The translations under genes were made by a program, and so were the position numbers. 64,000 nt of DNA from assembly GCA_040779335.1 (NCBI GenBank), contig JBFONV010000001.1, positions 248,001 to 312,000 on the forward strand. Direction: 5' to 3'. This document shows, one piece after another, positions 47,196 to 56,170 of this stretch. Below the pieces are notes generated by a model, which ran no database searches, was not told the DNA's origin, and saw nothing but the letters and a program-made list of their open reading frames with translations. Origin of the DNA: JBFONV01 sp040779335. Its GTDB lineage: Bacteria > Pseudomonadota > Gammaproteobacteria > Enterobacterales > Alteromonadaceae. How positions within the stretch are numbered: position 1 is the stretch's first letter; each line of letters begins with the position of its first letter.

Positions 47196-48053
47196 TTATT
47201 CTATTTCTTGTGCTTCACTGATGCGTTCTAAGCGCTCTTGCTCTTCTTCAAAAGCCGCTTTAATTTCTTCTAATACCGTATCTATATCAGCGGCAGAAGC
47301 ATCTTCTTCGAACAAACCAGTCAATTCAGTCTCTGGTGTCAGTTCGGCTTTTTCGTACAACGACCACATTTCTTGGGCGTATTTGCTTTGCGCTAACTCA
47401 GGGGCAAACTGGCTATAATAATTGGTCATGTTTTGCACATCGCGCGCTAACATACTTTTAGCGTTGTTGTTCGCTGAAGCATCAACCGCTTGCGGTAAAT
47501 CGATGATCACTGGACCGTATTCATCAACCAACACATTAAATTCTGACAAATCGCCATGCACAATACCGGCACACAGCATACGCATAATGTAAATCATCAC
47601 AACTTCGTGATCTTCAATGGCTTGCTCTGCTGGCATTACCACGTCATTAAGACGAGGCGCAACATCGCCGGCATCGTCAGTGATCAGTTCCATCAACAAT
47701 ACACCGTCAAAACAGCCAAAAGGTTGAGGTACTCTTACGCCTGCTGCAGCTAAAGTATAAAGTGCGTCTACTTCCGCATTTTGCCACGCTTCCTCTTGTT
47801 GATTACGACCGTATTTTGAACCTTTTTCCATCGCGCGCGCGCGACGAGTATTACGGCTTTTTCGACCTTCTTGATATTGAGCGGCTTTTTTGAAACTGCG
47901 TTTAATCGCTTCTTTGTAAACTTTTGCACAACGAATTTCATCACCACAGCGTACCATGTACACTGTAGCTTCTTTGCCGCTCATCAATTGGCTGATCACC
48001 TCATCAACAAGGCCATCTTCAACTAGGGGTTGTATGCGTTTGGGTATTTTCAT
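47196..48053 (-). CDS. RIO1-type serine protein kinase (PA4780 family)
   Basis: The start is placed at ATG 48053 (MKIPKRIQPLVEDG), matching the family, five codons inside the longest frame. This gives 285 residues. Motifs are the ATP loop SGKEATVYMVRC, Lys in RCAKVYKEAIKRSFKK, catalytic GIVHGDLSEFNVLV and metal-binding VIIDLPQAVDA. The C-terminus is acidic and helical (EEIKAAFEEEQERLERI). Bacterial RIO kinases are cytoplasmic, and their targets are largely unknown. Confidence 0.9.
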   Translation of the reverse strand: MKIPKRIQPLVEDGLVDEVISQLMSGKEATVYMVRCGDEIRCAKVYKEAIKRSFKKAAQYQEGRKSRNTRRARAMEKGSKYGRNQQEEAWQNAEVDALYTLAAAGVRVPQPFGCFDGVLLMELITDDAGDVAPRLNDVVMPAEQAIEDHEVVMIYIMRMLCAGIVHGDLSEFNVLVDEYGPVIIDLPQAVDASANNNAKSMLARDVQNMTNYYSQFAPELAQSKYAQEMWSLYEKAELTPETELTGLFEEDASAADIDTVLEEIKAAFEEEQERLERISEAQEIE

Positions 48054-48267
48054 AGCGCCGTTATACATTAGTTAGCGTCAGGATGATATATCAAGATGAA
48101 AATTTTCAGTAGGACATAAGGGAAAACAAGATTTAACCTGTAATTAAGTACTTGGAAATATTACTATAACCCCATTTTTACCATAGCAGCGATGATAGTA
48201 GTGAAACGTGAACAGTCACATAAAAATTCACCTGAATGCGTCACCGCGGTTAACTGAGCAATAATTA

Positions 48268-48987
48268 ATGTCGATAGCACGCGCCAGGTTAGACCGTTTT
48301 ATCAGTGAACATTGCCGCATAAGTCGGCGTGACGTTCGGCTGTTGTTAGCGCAAAAACGCATCAAAGTTGACGGTAAAATAATTGATGATATTGGCTATA
48401 TTATTGATAAGTTCTCGCAAATCACCCTAGATGATAGGGTTTTACAGGCCAATCAACCCAGTTATGTCATGCTGCATAAGCCCGTTGGCGTTGTTTGCGC
48501 AACCAAAGACGATAAGCATACCACGGTAATAGACTTGCTTGAGCGCGCCGACAAGCACCGTTTACATATTGTTGGACGACTCGATTTAAATACCTCTGGC
48601 TTAGTGTTGCTCACTAACGATAGTCGCTGGTCACAGCGGTTAACCTCACCAGAGCATAAGGTAGAAAAACGCTACCAAGTGACCTTGAAAAATCCATTAA
48701 CCCCCGATTACATCGACGCCTTTGCCCAAGGCATGTATTTTGAATTTGAAAATATCACCACACTACCCGCGCAGTTAACCATATTATCGACTTATCAAGC
48801 AGAAGTTATTCTTATCGAAGGGCGTTACCATCAAATCAAACGAATGTTTGGCCGCTTTCGCAATCAAGTGATGGCCCTACACCGCAGCGCCATTGGGCAA
48901 CTGACGCTAGATGAATCACTTAACGTCGGCGAAAGTCGAGCACTTACCGCCGATGAAGTGTCGACAATTGCCAACGCTAGCGAATAA
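48268..48987 (+). CDS. rsuA: 16S rRNA pseudouridine-516 synthase, RsuA-like
   Basis: This 239-residue protein has an N-terminal S4 domain (RLDRFISEHCRISRRDVRLLLAQKRIKVDG) and a RsuA/RluB-type catalytic domain. The catalytic Asp is in GRLDLNTSGLVLLTND; later motifs are RLTSPEHKVEKRYQV and GRYHQIKRMF. Length and the RWSQRLTSPEHKVEK stretch match RsuA better than RluB/E/F. It is divergent from the RIO kinase gene. Confidence 0.88.
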   Translation: MSIARARLDRFISEHCRISRRDVRLLLAQKRIKVDGKIIDDIGYIIDKFSQITLDDRVLQANQPSYVMLHKPVGVVCATKDDKHTTVIDLLERADKHRLHIVGRLDLNTSGLVLLTNDSRWSQRLTSPEHKVEKRYQVTLKNPLTPDYIDAFAQGMYFEFENITTLPAQLTILSTYQAEVILIEGRYHQIKRMFGRFRNQVMALHRSAIGQLTLDESLNVGESRALTADEVSTIANASE

Positions 48988-49133
48988 AAAGGATTATGTC
49001 TGCTTAGAGCGATCAGCCGCCGTTGGCCATTATCAATTTAAATAGGAGGTTTTCATCCAAAAGGATCATTGATTAGACTAGAGTTAGCGTTTATTTTTCT
49101 TATATTCTGATTCGCTAGATCCTAAAACTACGG

Positions 49134-49164
49134 GACAAAAAAAACCCACAATATGTGGGGTTTC
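49134..49164 (-). terminator. Rho-independent terminator of the 49191 gene
   Basis: On the minus strand AAACCCCACA and TGTGGGTTTT form a stem around ATAT, followed by a run of eight Ts, 27 nt after the stop codon. This is a textbook intrinsic terminator. Confidence 0.85.
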
Positions 49165-49190
49165 ATTTCCGTATGACTAACTAGAATAAC

Positions 49191-49577
49191 CTATTTAGTT
49201 GACTCGATTTTCCAAAGACGGTTTTGCTTACAATCCACAATGTCTTTAAACAAATCTTTAAGAGCAGCTTTTCCGGCTTCGGAATCTGTAGCATTGCTAA
49301 CAGCAGTCCAGCTCGCCAGATCCGGGTATGAGTCGATCCATAAAAAAGCCTTACTATCGCCAACAATTGCTGTTCCGACGCTACTACTCACCTTGCCCTT
49401 GCCGCCGTTTGCATTCACCCAAGCGAGCCATGTGCTGTTGGCAGTCTGAGCCTGCTCCTTAGTTGCTCCTTCTTTTAGCGTGCAAAAACCAACCTCGTCA
49501 ACTGAATCGGCCATTACCGGACCAGCAGAAACCATAAAAGCCGCCGTGACCATCGCTAGCGTTAAGTATCTTTTCAT
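49191..49577 (-). CDS. Small exported protein of unknown function
   Basis: The 128 residues have a clear signal peptide (1-23, SAGPVMA). The mature domain has two cysteines (DEVGFCTLKEG and DIVDCKQNR) that could form a disulfide. WLAWVNANGGKG and FLWIDSYPDLASW suggest a ferredoxin-like dabb/ABM-type fold, but I cannot name the family. It has its own terminator and AGGG-type ribosome-binding site, so it looks expressed and monocistronic. Confidence 0.75.
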   Translation of the reverse strand: MKRYLTLAMVTAAFMVSAGPVMADSVDEVGFCTLKEGATKEQAQTANSTWLAWVNANGGKGKVSSSVGTAIVGDSKAFLWIDSYPDLASWTAVSNATDSEAGKAALKDLFKDIVDCKQNRLWKIESTK

Positions 49578-49589
49578 TTTTATTTCCCT

Positions 49590-50095
49590 TTAGACTTGTT
49601 TTTCAGACCGTGATCGACCTGCAATGCTTAATATAGATGATTTTTTGAGCATGTGCGAATTATAAGCCCATTGGCGTGGGTTTTGATTTGGCTGGTATAA
49701 AGGATGGGTGGGCTCACCTGATTTGCTAACTTTAAGGCAGTAGAGGTTGGGTAGTGATGCTTTGAATTGCTCAGAGCGTTCTATATACGTTCCATCATTT
49801 CCCCAGGCTGCAATGACCAAAGCTGCATCTTTTGCTAATTCTTGTAATCGCTTATTGTTTTCAATGCCTATAGGGTAACTGATGCCTTCATGCCAGATGG
49901 CTCAGTAGCCCGAAACGCGAATATGTTCGCCATGCATATACCACCATATCCCAACGATTTGGCGAAGTTAATACATCTGCTCAACATCGGTTCATCAAGG
50001 GTTACATCTGCTGTAGAAGAGGTAAACCCAACTTACATCACAAAAGATTTTGAGTTATCCCAGGGCCGCTTTAGTGCGTAACGATAACCTCTACA
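49590..50095 (-). pseudogene. DUF1643-family gene, inactivated
   Basis: Read on the minus strand, one frame gives GYRYALKRPWDNSKSFVM, a TAA stop, then STADVTLDEPMLSRCINFAKS, LGYGGICMANIFAFRATEPSGM. A frameshift follows, then YPIGIENNKRLQELAKDAALVIAAWGNDG, LYCLKVSKSGEPTHPLY and a stop at 49590. All the characteristic DUF1643 motifs are present, but one nonsense change and one frameshift break the gene. The last 76 codons remain open from ATG 49820. The family is often carried by mobile or defence-rich DNA; its function is unknown. Confidence 0.85.
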
Positions 50096-50302
50096 ATCAG
50101 TAAGGTTTGCTGTATTCTTCAATGGCTATTCGCTAAGCCGAATGGGATGTGAGCTAAAAGCGGAAATTCACTAGAAAGTACATGAATTCGCTCATTACAA
50201 CCCCTTGCTCCTCATCCAAATTATCGGATTATGCCGAACGAGGCAAACCTGTCAAGAACAGTCCTCCTCAAACTTATTGGTGGCTAGTAAACCCTAGTCG
50301 AT

Positions 50303-50569
50303 TCAGTTTTCATTTGAGGTAGAAAAATTACTTAACATTTTAATAAGTGGGAGAAGTAATATTGGAACGAAAACAATAATACCAATACCGCTTGAAACCA
50401 TCACGACTCCAATCAGCCACATTAGGGGGGTAAATACGCCTGCAACAACTTCGAACAGTTTAAATCCTTCCACCATGACATATATGCCAATACCCATTGC
50501 GATTAATCCAACTAGGCAAACAATAGATATAAACACTTTATTTTTCTTCAAATTATCGATAAATGTCAT
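50303..50569 (-). CDS. Small integral membrane protein of unknown function
   Basis: The ATG at 50569 has AGGG nine bases upstream; the frame extends to 50608 without support. Its 88 residues hold two to three hydrophobic helices (VFISIVCLVGLIAMGIGIYVMVEG, LMWLIGVVMVSSGIGIIVFVPILLLPLI). I do not recognise the family. It is isolated on the minus strand between a pseudogene and the PaiB operon. Confidence 0.5.
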   Translation of the reverse strand: MTFIDNLKKNKVFISIVCLVGLIAMGIGIYVMVEGFKLFEVVAGVFTPLMWLIGVVMVSSGIGIIVFVPILLLPLIKMLSNFSTSNEN

Positions 50570-50747
50570 ATTGATTGACCCTAGGTGTTGTGCAAGTTTT
50601 CCATGCAATTAGTAACACGAATGAGATCATAATTCCAATTGATTAAAGGGCAGTGATTGACACAAAGCACTCTTCTAGATTGCGCACTGCAGTTTCAAAT
50701 CATTAGCGGTATTAGCTCAGCAGCGAGCTAATACACACTAAACGATA

Positions 50748-51365
50748 TTAACTTTCACCCAAGCCAACGTTCACTTGCTGCATAAAGCTGAGTAGGGCGG
50801 CGGAGTCTTGGTCTTGGCATTGTGCTAACCCTTTAACTACCCCTTGTTGATCTTCTGCTTTACGATGTTGGCCGAGTTTATATTTTCCTGCAATTTCATT
50901 GATGGTAATTTTACCGCCAACAATGCCTTTAAGTAATTTGTCGCGATAGTCAGCAGGGATGATGTCATCTTGCTTAAGCAGTTGCGGCTCGTATTTAGCA
51001 ATGGTGTTATTAACTACCGCTAGGGTTTGCTCGTCGTCTAACAACTCGAACGTGCCATACACATGAACCGCCGCGTAGTTCCACGTTGGTACATTGGGCT
51101 TGCCAGCATACCAAGTGGGGGAGATATAGGCATGTGGGCCGTTAAATATCACTAAGGCGTCATTATTTTCCAGTTGCTGCCAGTGCGGGTTCGCTCTAGC
51201 AAAGTGGCAATATAATGTGCCGTGTTCACCTTCGTTTTCGTCAAGTAAAAACGGTAAATGGGTGGCATTAAGCGTCTTTGAAACAATAGTGGCAAATCCA
51301 TGGTTTTTAATAAATTGATGGCTGTCGTTTTTGTCGGTTATTTTCATTTTTTCGGGTATATACAC
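50748..51365 (-). CDS. paiB: PaiB-family FMN-binding protein
   Basis: The GTG at 51365 has a perfect GGAGG five bases upstream and gives MYIPEKMKITD, the expected family start; the frame extends further but without support. The 205 residues carry YISPTWYAGKPNVPTWNYAAVHVYG and LLKGIVGGKITINEIAGKYKLGQHR, both typical of PaiB/FMN-binding split barrels. Despite the name 'negative transcriptional regulator', a DNA-binding role is doubtful. It follows the GNAT gene by 26 nt in an operon divergent from a MocR regulator. Confidence 0.9.
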   Translation of the reverse strand: MYIPEKMKITDKNDSHQFIKNHGFATIVSKTLNATHLPFLLDENEGEHGTLYCHFARANPHWQQLENNDALVIFNGPHAYISPTWYAGKPNVPTWNYAAVHVYGTFELLDDEQTLAVVNNTIAKYEPQLLKQDDIIPADYRDKLLKGIVGGKITINEIAGKYKLGQHRKAEDQQGVVKGLAQCQDQDSAALLSFMQQVNVGLGES

Positions 51366-51391
51366 GTGTACCTCCGATGGTTTTTGCTGCG

Positions 51392-52015
51392 TTATATTGT
51401 TGCCGTAACGCGGTTTAATTTGTTTTCCAGCGCGGTTTTTACCTCGGGCCATTCTTGCTCGATAATGCTGAACATCGCAGTATTTCTAAGGGTGCCATCA
51501 GACAATATTCTGTGATTGCGCAATATACCTTCAAATTTGCCGCCTATACGGGCAATGGCGTTGCGAGATTGCTGGTTATTTTCATTGGTTCTAATTGACA
51601 CTCTGACCGCCCCTAATTTTTCAAAGGCATGTTTTAACAACAAATATTTAGCCTGCGTGTTGACATGGGTGCGCTGAAATTCTGGGGTAATAAAGGTATA
51701 ACCAATTTCTAAATGTCTATTGTCAGGCACAATAGTGCAGTAACGGGTTGAGCCAATAATCTTGTTTGACGCATTATCAACGATCACGAACGGCACATGC
51801 TGGTTGCGTGCTTGCTCTTCAAGCGACATTTTTATCCATTGCGTAGCTGCAGCGAGTGACTCGCAGCGATTAGGTATAACCCATTGCCACAATTGCGGAA
51901 AATTTCCGGCATTATAAAAGCCTGTACTGTCATCCAACGTTAGCGGCCTCAAGGTAATTTTATCACTGCTAAGTGTTATGGGTTGTGGCGTAAAGTCTGG
52001 GCGAGTATTGGTCAT
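51392..52015 (-). CDS. GNAT N-acetyltransferase, RimJ/RimL-like
   Basis: The 207 residues match the RimJ/RimL group: ITLRPLTLDDSTGFYN, VIVDNASNKIIGSTRYC, HLEIGYTFITPEFQRTHVNTQAKYLLLKHAF (acetyl-CoA-binding region), RTNENNQQSRNAIARIGGKFEG. The substrate may be a protein N-terminus, polyamine or drug. A pairing of PaiA-like acetyltransferase and PaiB is known from Bacillus. Transcription probably starts in the region carrying the MocR boxes. Confidence 0.9.
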   Translation of the reverse strand: MTNTRPDFTPQPITLSSDKITLRPLTLDDSTGFYNAGNFPQLWQWVIPNRCESLAAATQWIKMSLEEQARNQHVPFVIVDNASNKIIGSTRYCTIVPDNRHLEIGYTFITPEFQRTHVNTQAKYLLLKHAFEKLGAVRVSIRTNENNQQSRNAIARIGGKFEGILRNHRILSDGTLRNTAMFSIIEQEWPEVKTALENKLNRVTATI

Positions 52016-52054
52016 AGTGTTTTCCTCAATGTTATTTTGAGACTATTTTTAATT

Positions 52055-52102
52055 AATCTGGTATAAATTAAATAACCAGATTTAAATTAATTGATAGACC
52101 AG
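52055..52102 (-). promoter_or_regulatory. Candidate MocR operator between GNAT-paiB and the MocR gene
   Basis: On the minus strand CTGGTCTA and CTGGTTATT repeat directly with 23 bp between their starts (plus-strand ACCAG at 52098 and 52075). An additional CTGGT at 52058 makes an 8-bp perfect inverted repeat AATCTGGT...ACCAGATT. Two-box direct repeats of this kind are how MocR dimers bind DNA. The same 23-bp spacing occurs at two promoters near 58-59 kb. Confidence 0.65.
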
Positions 52103-52105
52103 AAC

Positions 52106-53563
52106 ATGAAAGAATTGGCGTTATCGCTTGATCATCAACTTAAACCGATATTTTTGCGTATTGCCAATGGTTTGCGAGAGGCGATTAAAACCGGGCAAAT
52201 TCAAGCGAGTGAAGCATTACCTTCTGCCCGTAAGTTGGCTGAGCAGCTGCAAACTAATCGACATACTGTGATGGCGGCTTATCAAGAATTAATCGCTCAA
52301 GGTTGGGTCGAGTCACTAGAGCGTAAAGGCTATCAAGTGGTTAGTACCTTACCGATTGAGTCAAGCGCCTTAAGTGCTAAAAAAGCGGTAGATGAACAGC
52401 GGGTTTTTCAGTGGCAGCTCAACGATGTCTCCTCATTAAATTTACCGACTAAAGCGGCGCATCAATTTAAATATAACTTTGCTGGCGGCGCGCCCGATAT
52501 AGGGTTATTTCCCTTTAAAGAATTTAAATCTTTTATGGGGGATTGCTTAACCAGACCGAACTTTGACGACTTAAATTATGGTAATAACGCCGGTAATGAC
52601 AATTTTATCCAGCAAGTAAAAACCTATTTACGTCGGGTACGCTCGATCACCAACAAAGAAATTATTACTGTGAATGGCTCACAAGAAGCTTTGTATTTAA
52701 TCGCGCAATTATTATTAAAACCCGGCGATAAAGTGGCGGTTGAAGCCTTGGGCTATAAACCCGCATGGAACGCGTTTAAAACCACGGGCGCCGAGTTGGT
52801 GGCAATTAAACAACATGCTAGTGGCATTGATATTAACCAGCTCAGTGAGTTGTTCAGTCGTGAAAATATTAAACTGATTTATTTAACGCCATTGCACCAA
52901 TACCCAACCACGGTAACTTTGCCTATTCATGAACGCATGGCGATATATGCGTTGGCGGCCAAACATAATGTGGTGATTGTTGAAGATGATTATGATCATG
53001 AATTTCATTACAACAGCCAGCCACTTGCGCCGATGGCGGCGGATGATCCTGTCGGGTTAGTGATCTATCTTTCAACCTTTTCAAAAATCATGTTTCCCGG
53101 TGGCCGCATTGGTTTTATGGCCGTCGATAAAGCTATTGCTCAGGCACTTACTCAATACCGTTATGTTATTAACCATAAACCTAACGTACTTATGCAAGAT
53201 GCGATTGGTCGGTGGATGCAAGACGGCGCGTTTGAGCGACATTTACGGCGCATGACCAAACTTTATCAGCAGCGCAGAGATCATTTAGTTGCCGTGCTCA
53301 CGCAATATCAACAGGCAGGTGTTGCTATCGATTATTACTTGCCTGCAGGCGGCATGGCACTGTGGCTAGATGTGAAAAACAATGCCCGCGAACTGGAAGA
53401 GTATTGTCATGAACATGATGTTTATTTGTTATCAGAACAGCATTTTCATCTGGACATTAATAATAACCAAAACCGTTATATTCGCATTGGTTTTGCCGGC
53501 TTGAGTTCAGAAAAATTATCCGAAGGCTTGGGGATCGTTTTTAACTATCTGCAAAAACATTAA
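52106..53563 (+). CDS. MocR-family regulator (GntR HTH + aminotransferase-like)
   Basis: The start is taken at ATG 52106; a TTG at 52091 is in frame. The 485 residues have a GntR winged helix (about 1-75; LPSARKLAEQLQTNRHTVMAAYQELIAQGW) and a fold-type I aminotransferase domain. The latter has ITVNGSQEALYLIAQLLL, VEDDYDHEFHYNSQP and PLP lysine in STFSKIMFPGGRIGFM. It likely senses a PLP adduct with an amine. It is divergent from GNAT-paiB, its probable target, and its end overlaps the convergent LysR gene by 4 nt. Confidence 0.92.
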   Translation: MKELALSLDHQLKPIFLRIANGLREAIKTGQIQASEALPSARKLAEQLQTNRHTVMAAYQELIAQGWVESLERKGYQVVSTLPIESSALSAKKAVDEQRVFQWQLNDVSSLNLPTKAAHQFKYNFAGGAPDIGLFPFKEFKSFMGDCLTRPNFDDLNYGNNAGNDNFIQQVKTYLRRVRSITNKEIITVNGSQEALYLIAQLLLKPGDKVAVEALGYKPAWNAFKTTGAELVAIKQHASGIDINQLSELFSRENIKLIYLTPLHQYPTTVTLPIHERMAIYALAAKHNVVIVEDDYDHEFHYNSQPLAPMAADDPVGLVIYLSTFSKIMFPGGRIGFMAVDKAIAQALTQYRYVINHKPNVLMQDAIGRWMQDGAFERHLRRMTKLYQQRRDHLVAVLTQYQQAGVAIDYYLPAGGMALWLDVKNNARELEEYCHEHDVYLLSEQHFHLDINNNQNRYIRIGFAGLSSEKLSEGLGIVFNYLQKH

Positions 53564-54495
53564 CCTTCCAGTGATTTTGCATCATGCAAACATTGGTAAA
53601 AAATATCGGTAATAAGCGCATTGCCATGTTGTTTTCTACGGATCGCTCTAAATGAATTTTTATAGCCATATTGGTTAATAAACAAAGGTTTGAGTTGATT
53701 ACCGAATCCCCATTTGTTCACTAAATGTTTGGGCAGTATACCCAAATATGAGCCACTGAGTATTAACATTGCCCGCGCTTCTTGGTGGTGCGCTTTTGCT
53801 GGTTTATGCCAATGTTTCATGTCTGCGTGTGGTTCTCTGCCTAACATTAGTCGTGGCGACTCAACAAATTTGTATTGCCTTAGTTCTTCCGTGCTTATTT
53901 GTGCGTCGGTTTTGTTAAACAGCGGATGTCCTTCGCCGCAATAAAGCACCATTTCTTCGTGAAATAGCGATAGCGAGTCAAGCTCAGGGTAGTGTTCAGA
54001 CAATACGGTAATACCAATATCGACCTTTTTGTCTAACACTGCTGTGGTGACTTCATCAGAGCTTAAGGTGCTAATTTGCACGTTAACGTCTGGCGCTTGT
54101 GCAGTAAATTTTTCGATGGCGTCGATTACGCAACCGCTGTGCGCACCTAACATGTGCTCAGCAAAGCCTAAATGCAAATGACCAAAAATACGATTGTGTG
54201 ATTGATTAATGGTACTGCGAAATTCATCTAAAGAGCTTAGTAAGTCTAGCGTTGCCTGATAAACCACTTGACCATGCTCAGTCAGTTTAAAACCCGCTCG
54301 ACCACGTTCACATAAGCGCATATCTAAACGTTTTTCTAAATCGGCGATATAGTTTGAGATAGTTGAATTGGCAAGGTTTAGTGTCATTTCTGCCGCGGTG
54401 TATCCACCAGAATCAACCACAGATTTAAATACTTTTAACAGTCGTAAATCAATGTCAGTTAACTGACCTGATATTGCCGCTTTGCGTCTACCCAT
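53560..54495 (-). CDS. LysR-family transcriptional regulator
   Basis: This 311-residue protein has an N-terminal LysR HTH (about 14-73; GGYTAAEMTLNLANSTISNYIADLEKRLDMRLCERGRAGF) and a periplasmic-binding-protein-like ligand domain (about 98-300). It is divergent from the aminotransferase gene at 54662, which is its natural target. The stop overlaps that of the convergent MocR gene by 4 nt. The effector is unknown. Confidence 0.92.
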   Translation of the reverse strand: MGRRKAAISGQLTDIDLRLLKVFKSVVDSGGYTAAEMTLNLANSTISNYIADLEKRLDMRLCERGRAGFKLTEHGQVVYQATLDLLSSLDEFRSTINQSHNRIFGHLHLGFAEHMLGAHSGCVIDAIEKFTAQAPDVNVQISTLSSDEVTTAVLDKKVDIGITVLSEHYPELDSLSLFHEEMVLYCGEGHPLFNKTDAQISTEELRQYKFVESPRLMLGREPHADMKHWHKPAKAHHQEARAMLILSGSYLGILPKHLVNKWGFGNQLKPLFINQYGYKNSFRAIRRKQHGNALITDIFYQCLHDAKSLEG

Positions 54496-54661
54496 GATCT
54501 ACTTATCACCCAAATACCAAAGATAGCTATTTATATTTGTATATTCAAATGTAAGCAAGGATAAATAATTATATAACTCAAATAAACACAACTTTATGCT
54601 ATTTGACATTGGCGGGTTTCGTCTTAGTTATAGAAACTTTTGTGAATATATAGAGATCATT

Positions 54662-56020
54662 ATGAGCAAAATAATTTATCCAACATCAAATCTTAGTGTT
54701 AATAGTGACTTTATTATTGAGCGCGGCGAAGGCCCTTATGTTTATGATAATCAGGGTAATAAATACATTGAAGGCATGTCTGGATTATGGTGCACATCAC
54801 TGGGCTACAATAATAAAGAACTGATTGACACTGCTACTGAGCAAATGAGTAAACTCGCTTATTCACACATGTTTGGTGGGAAAACTCATCAGGTAGGCAT
54901 GGATTTAGCACAGCGATTAACCGATATGGTGCCAATGAAAAACGCCCATGTGTTTTTTGGTAATTCGGGCAGCGACGCTAACGATACCCACATTAAATTA
55001 CTGCGTTATTATTTTAATGCCATTGGACAACCACAAAAATATAAAATTATCGCCCGTGAACGTTCATACCATGGCGTGACCATCGCCTCGGCATCGTTAA
55101 CTGGGTTGCCAGTTAATCACACCCACTTTGATTTACCCTTTGACGCATTGGGCGTATTGCGAACTGATGCTCCGCATTATTATCGCGGCGCAAAACCCGG
55201 TGAAAGTGAACAGCAGTTTGTTGATCGTATTACCGATAATTTAGAAAAACTGATACTTGAAGAAGGGCCTGACACTATCGCGGCTTTTATTGCTGAACCA
55301 ATAACGGGAGCAAGTGGCGTTATTGTGCCGCCTCACGGTTATTATCAAAAGGTGCAAGCGATTTTAAATAAATACAATATCCTATTCTGGGCCGACGAAG
55401 TTATCACTGCCTTTGGTCGAACAGGGCAAGATTTTGGCTGCAACAGTATGGGTATAAAAACCCCAGATATGATGACGTTAGCCAAGCAGTTATCATCCGC
55501 GTACATGCCCATTAGTGCTTCGTTAGTCAGTGGCGATATTTATCAGGCGTTAGTTGAACCGAGCAATAAGGTGGGAGTTTTTGGCCATGGATATACCTAT
55601 TCGGGTCACCCTGTTGCTTGCGCGGTGGCGTTAAAAACCTTGGAAATTTACCAACGTGACAACATTTTTGAGCGTGCGGCTATTTTGGGTACTTACTTAC
55701 AAAAACGGCTACGAGAATTTACCTCACATCCTTTGGTTGGCGAGGTGCGCGGACAAGGAATGATCGCGGCTATTGAGCTGGTTGCTTGTAAACACACTAA
55801 TCAGGCATTTGATAGCGCAGTTGTTGGGAATTTTGCTATGCAGGCGTGTCAAGAAATGGGGTTGATAACACGCGCAATAGCGGGTTCATCACTGGCTTTT
55901 TGTCCGCCGTTAATTATCACCAAAGATCAAATAGATGAGTTGATTGAAATACTGGCGATAGCACTGGAAAAAACCTTGGCTTTTGCTCACCGTAATGGCT
56001 TATTGCGCCAGACCGCATAA
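54662..56020 (+). CDS. Class III PLP aminotransferase (omega-amino acid/diamine:pyruvate type)
   Basis: The start at 54662 (MSKIIYPTSNLSVNSDF) is chosen over the longer frame. The 452 residues are a standard class III enzyme: GLWCTSLGYNNKEL, FFGNSGSDANDTHIKLLRYY, RSYHGVTIASASLTG, FWADEVITAFGRTGQDFG, and PLP lysine in MMTLAKQLSSAYMPISAS. Relatives include putrescine-, taurine-, and beta-alanine-pyruvate aminotransferases. Its neighbours (LysR, MocR, nitrilase, TonB receptor, MFS) suggest a catabolic role on an amine. Confidence 0.92.
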   Translation: MSKIIYPTSNLSVNSDFIIERGEGPYVYDNQGNKYIEGMSGLWCTSLGYNNKELIDTATEQMSKLAYSHMFGGKTHQVGMDLAQRLTDMVPMKNAHVFFGNSGSDANDTHIKLLRYYFNAIGQPQKYKIIARERSYHGVTIASASLTGLPVNHTHFDLPFDALGVLRTDAPHYYRGAKPGESEQQFVDRITDNLEKLILEEGPDTIAAFIAEPITGASGVIVPPHGYYQKVQAILNKYNILFWADEVITAFGRTGQDFGCNSMGIKTPDMMTLAKQLSSAYMPISASLVSGDIYQALVEPSNKVGVFGHGYTYSGHPVACAVALKTLEIYQRDNIFERAAILGTYLQKRLREFTSHPLVGEVRGQGMIAAIELVACKHTNQAFDSAVVGNFAMQACQEMGLITRAIAGSSLAFCPPLIITKDQIDELIEILAIALEKTLAFAHRNGLLRQTA

Positions 56021-56080
56021 GCATTTAGCTGCTCGTTATTTGGGCCAATAATATTAGGTAGCGGTATTACATAAAAATCA

Positions 56081-56157
56081 ACAGGTTTACTCGCTTTAGC
56101 TGACCTGTCTGCAAATGAAAATAATTTCTAGCATGGTATTTACCACGCTGACAGGTT
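56081..56157. promoter_or_regulatory. Three ACAGGT-type repeats upstream of the second MocR gene
   Basis: ACAGGTT (56081), its reverse complement ACCTGTC (56103) and GACAGGTT (56151) lie in the 150-bp space before the gene. The last pair forms GACAGGT/ACCTGTC inverted copies. They may be autoregulatory sites; they differ from the CTGG boxes. Confidence 0.3.
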
Positions 56158-56170
56158 AAGCTTTTTTTAA

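Noticed and set aside
49890..50081. 63-codon plus-strand ORF
   Set aside because: It is antisense to the DUF1643 pseudogene, whose motifs explain the sequence.
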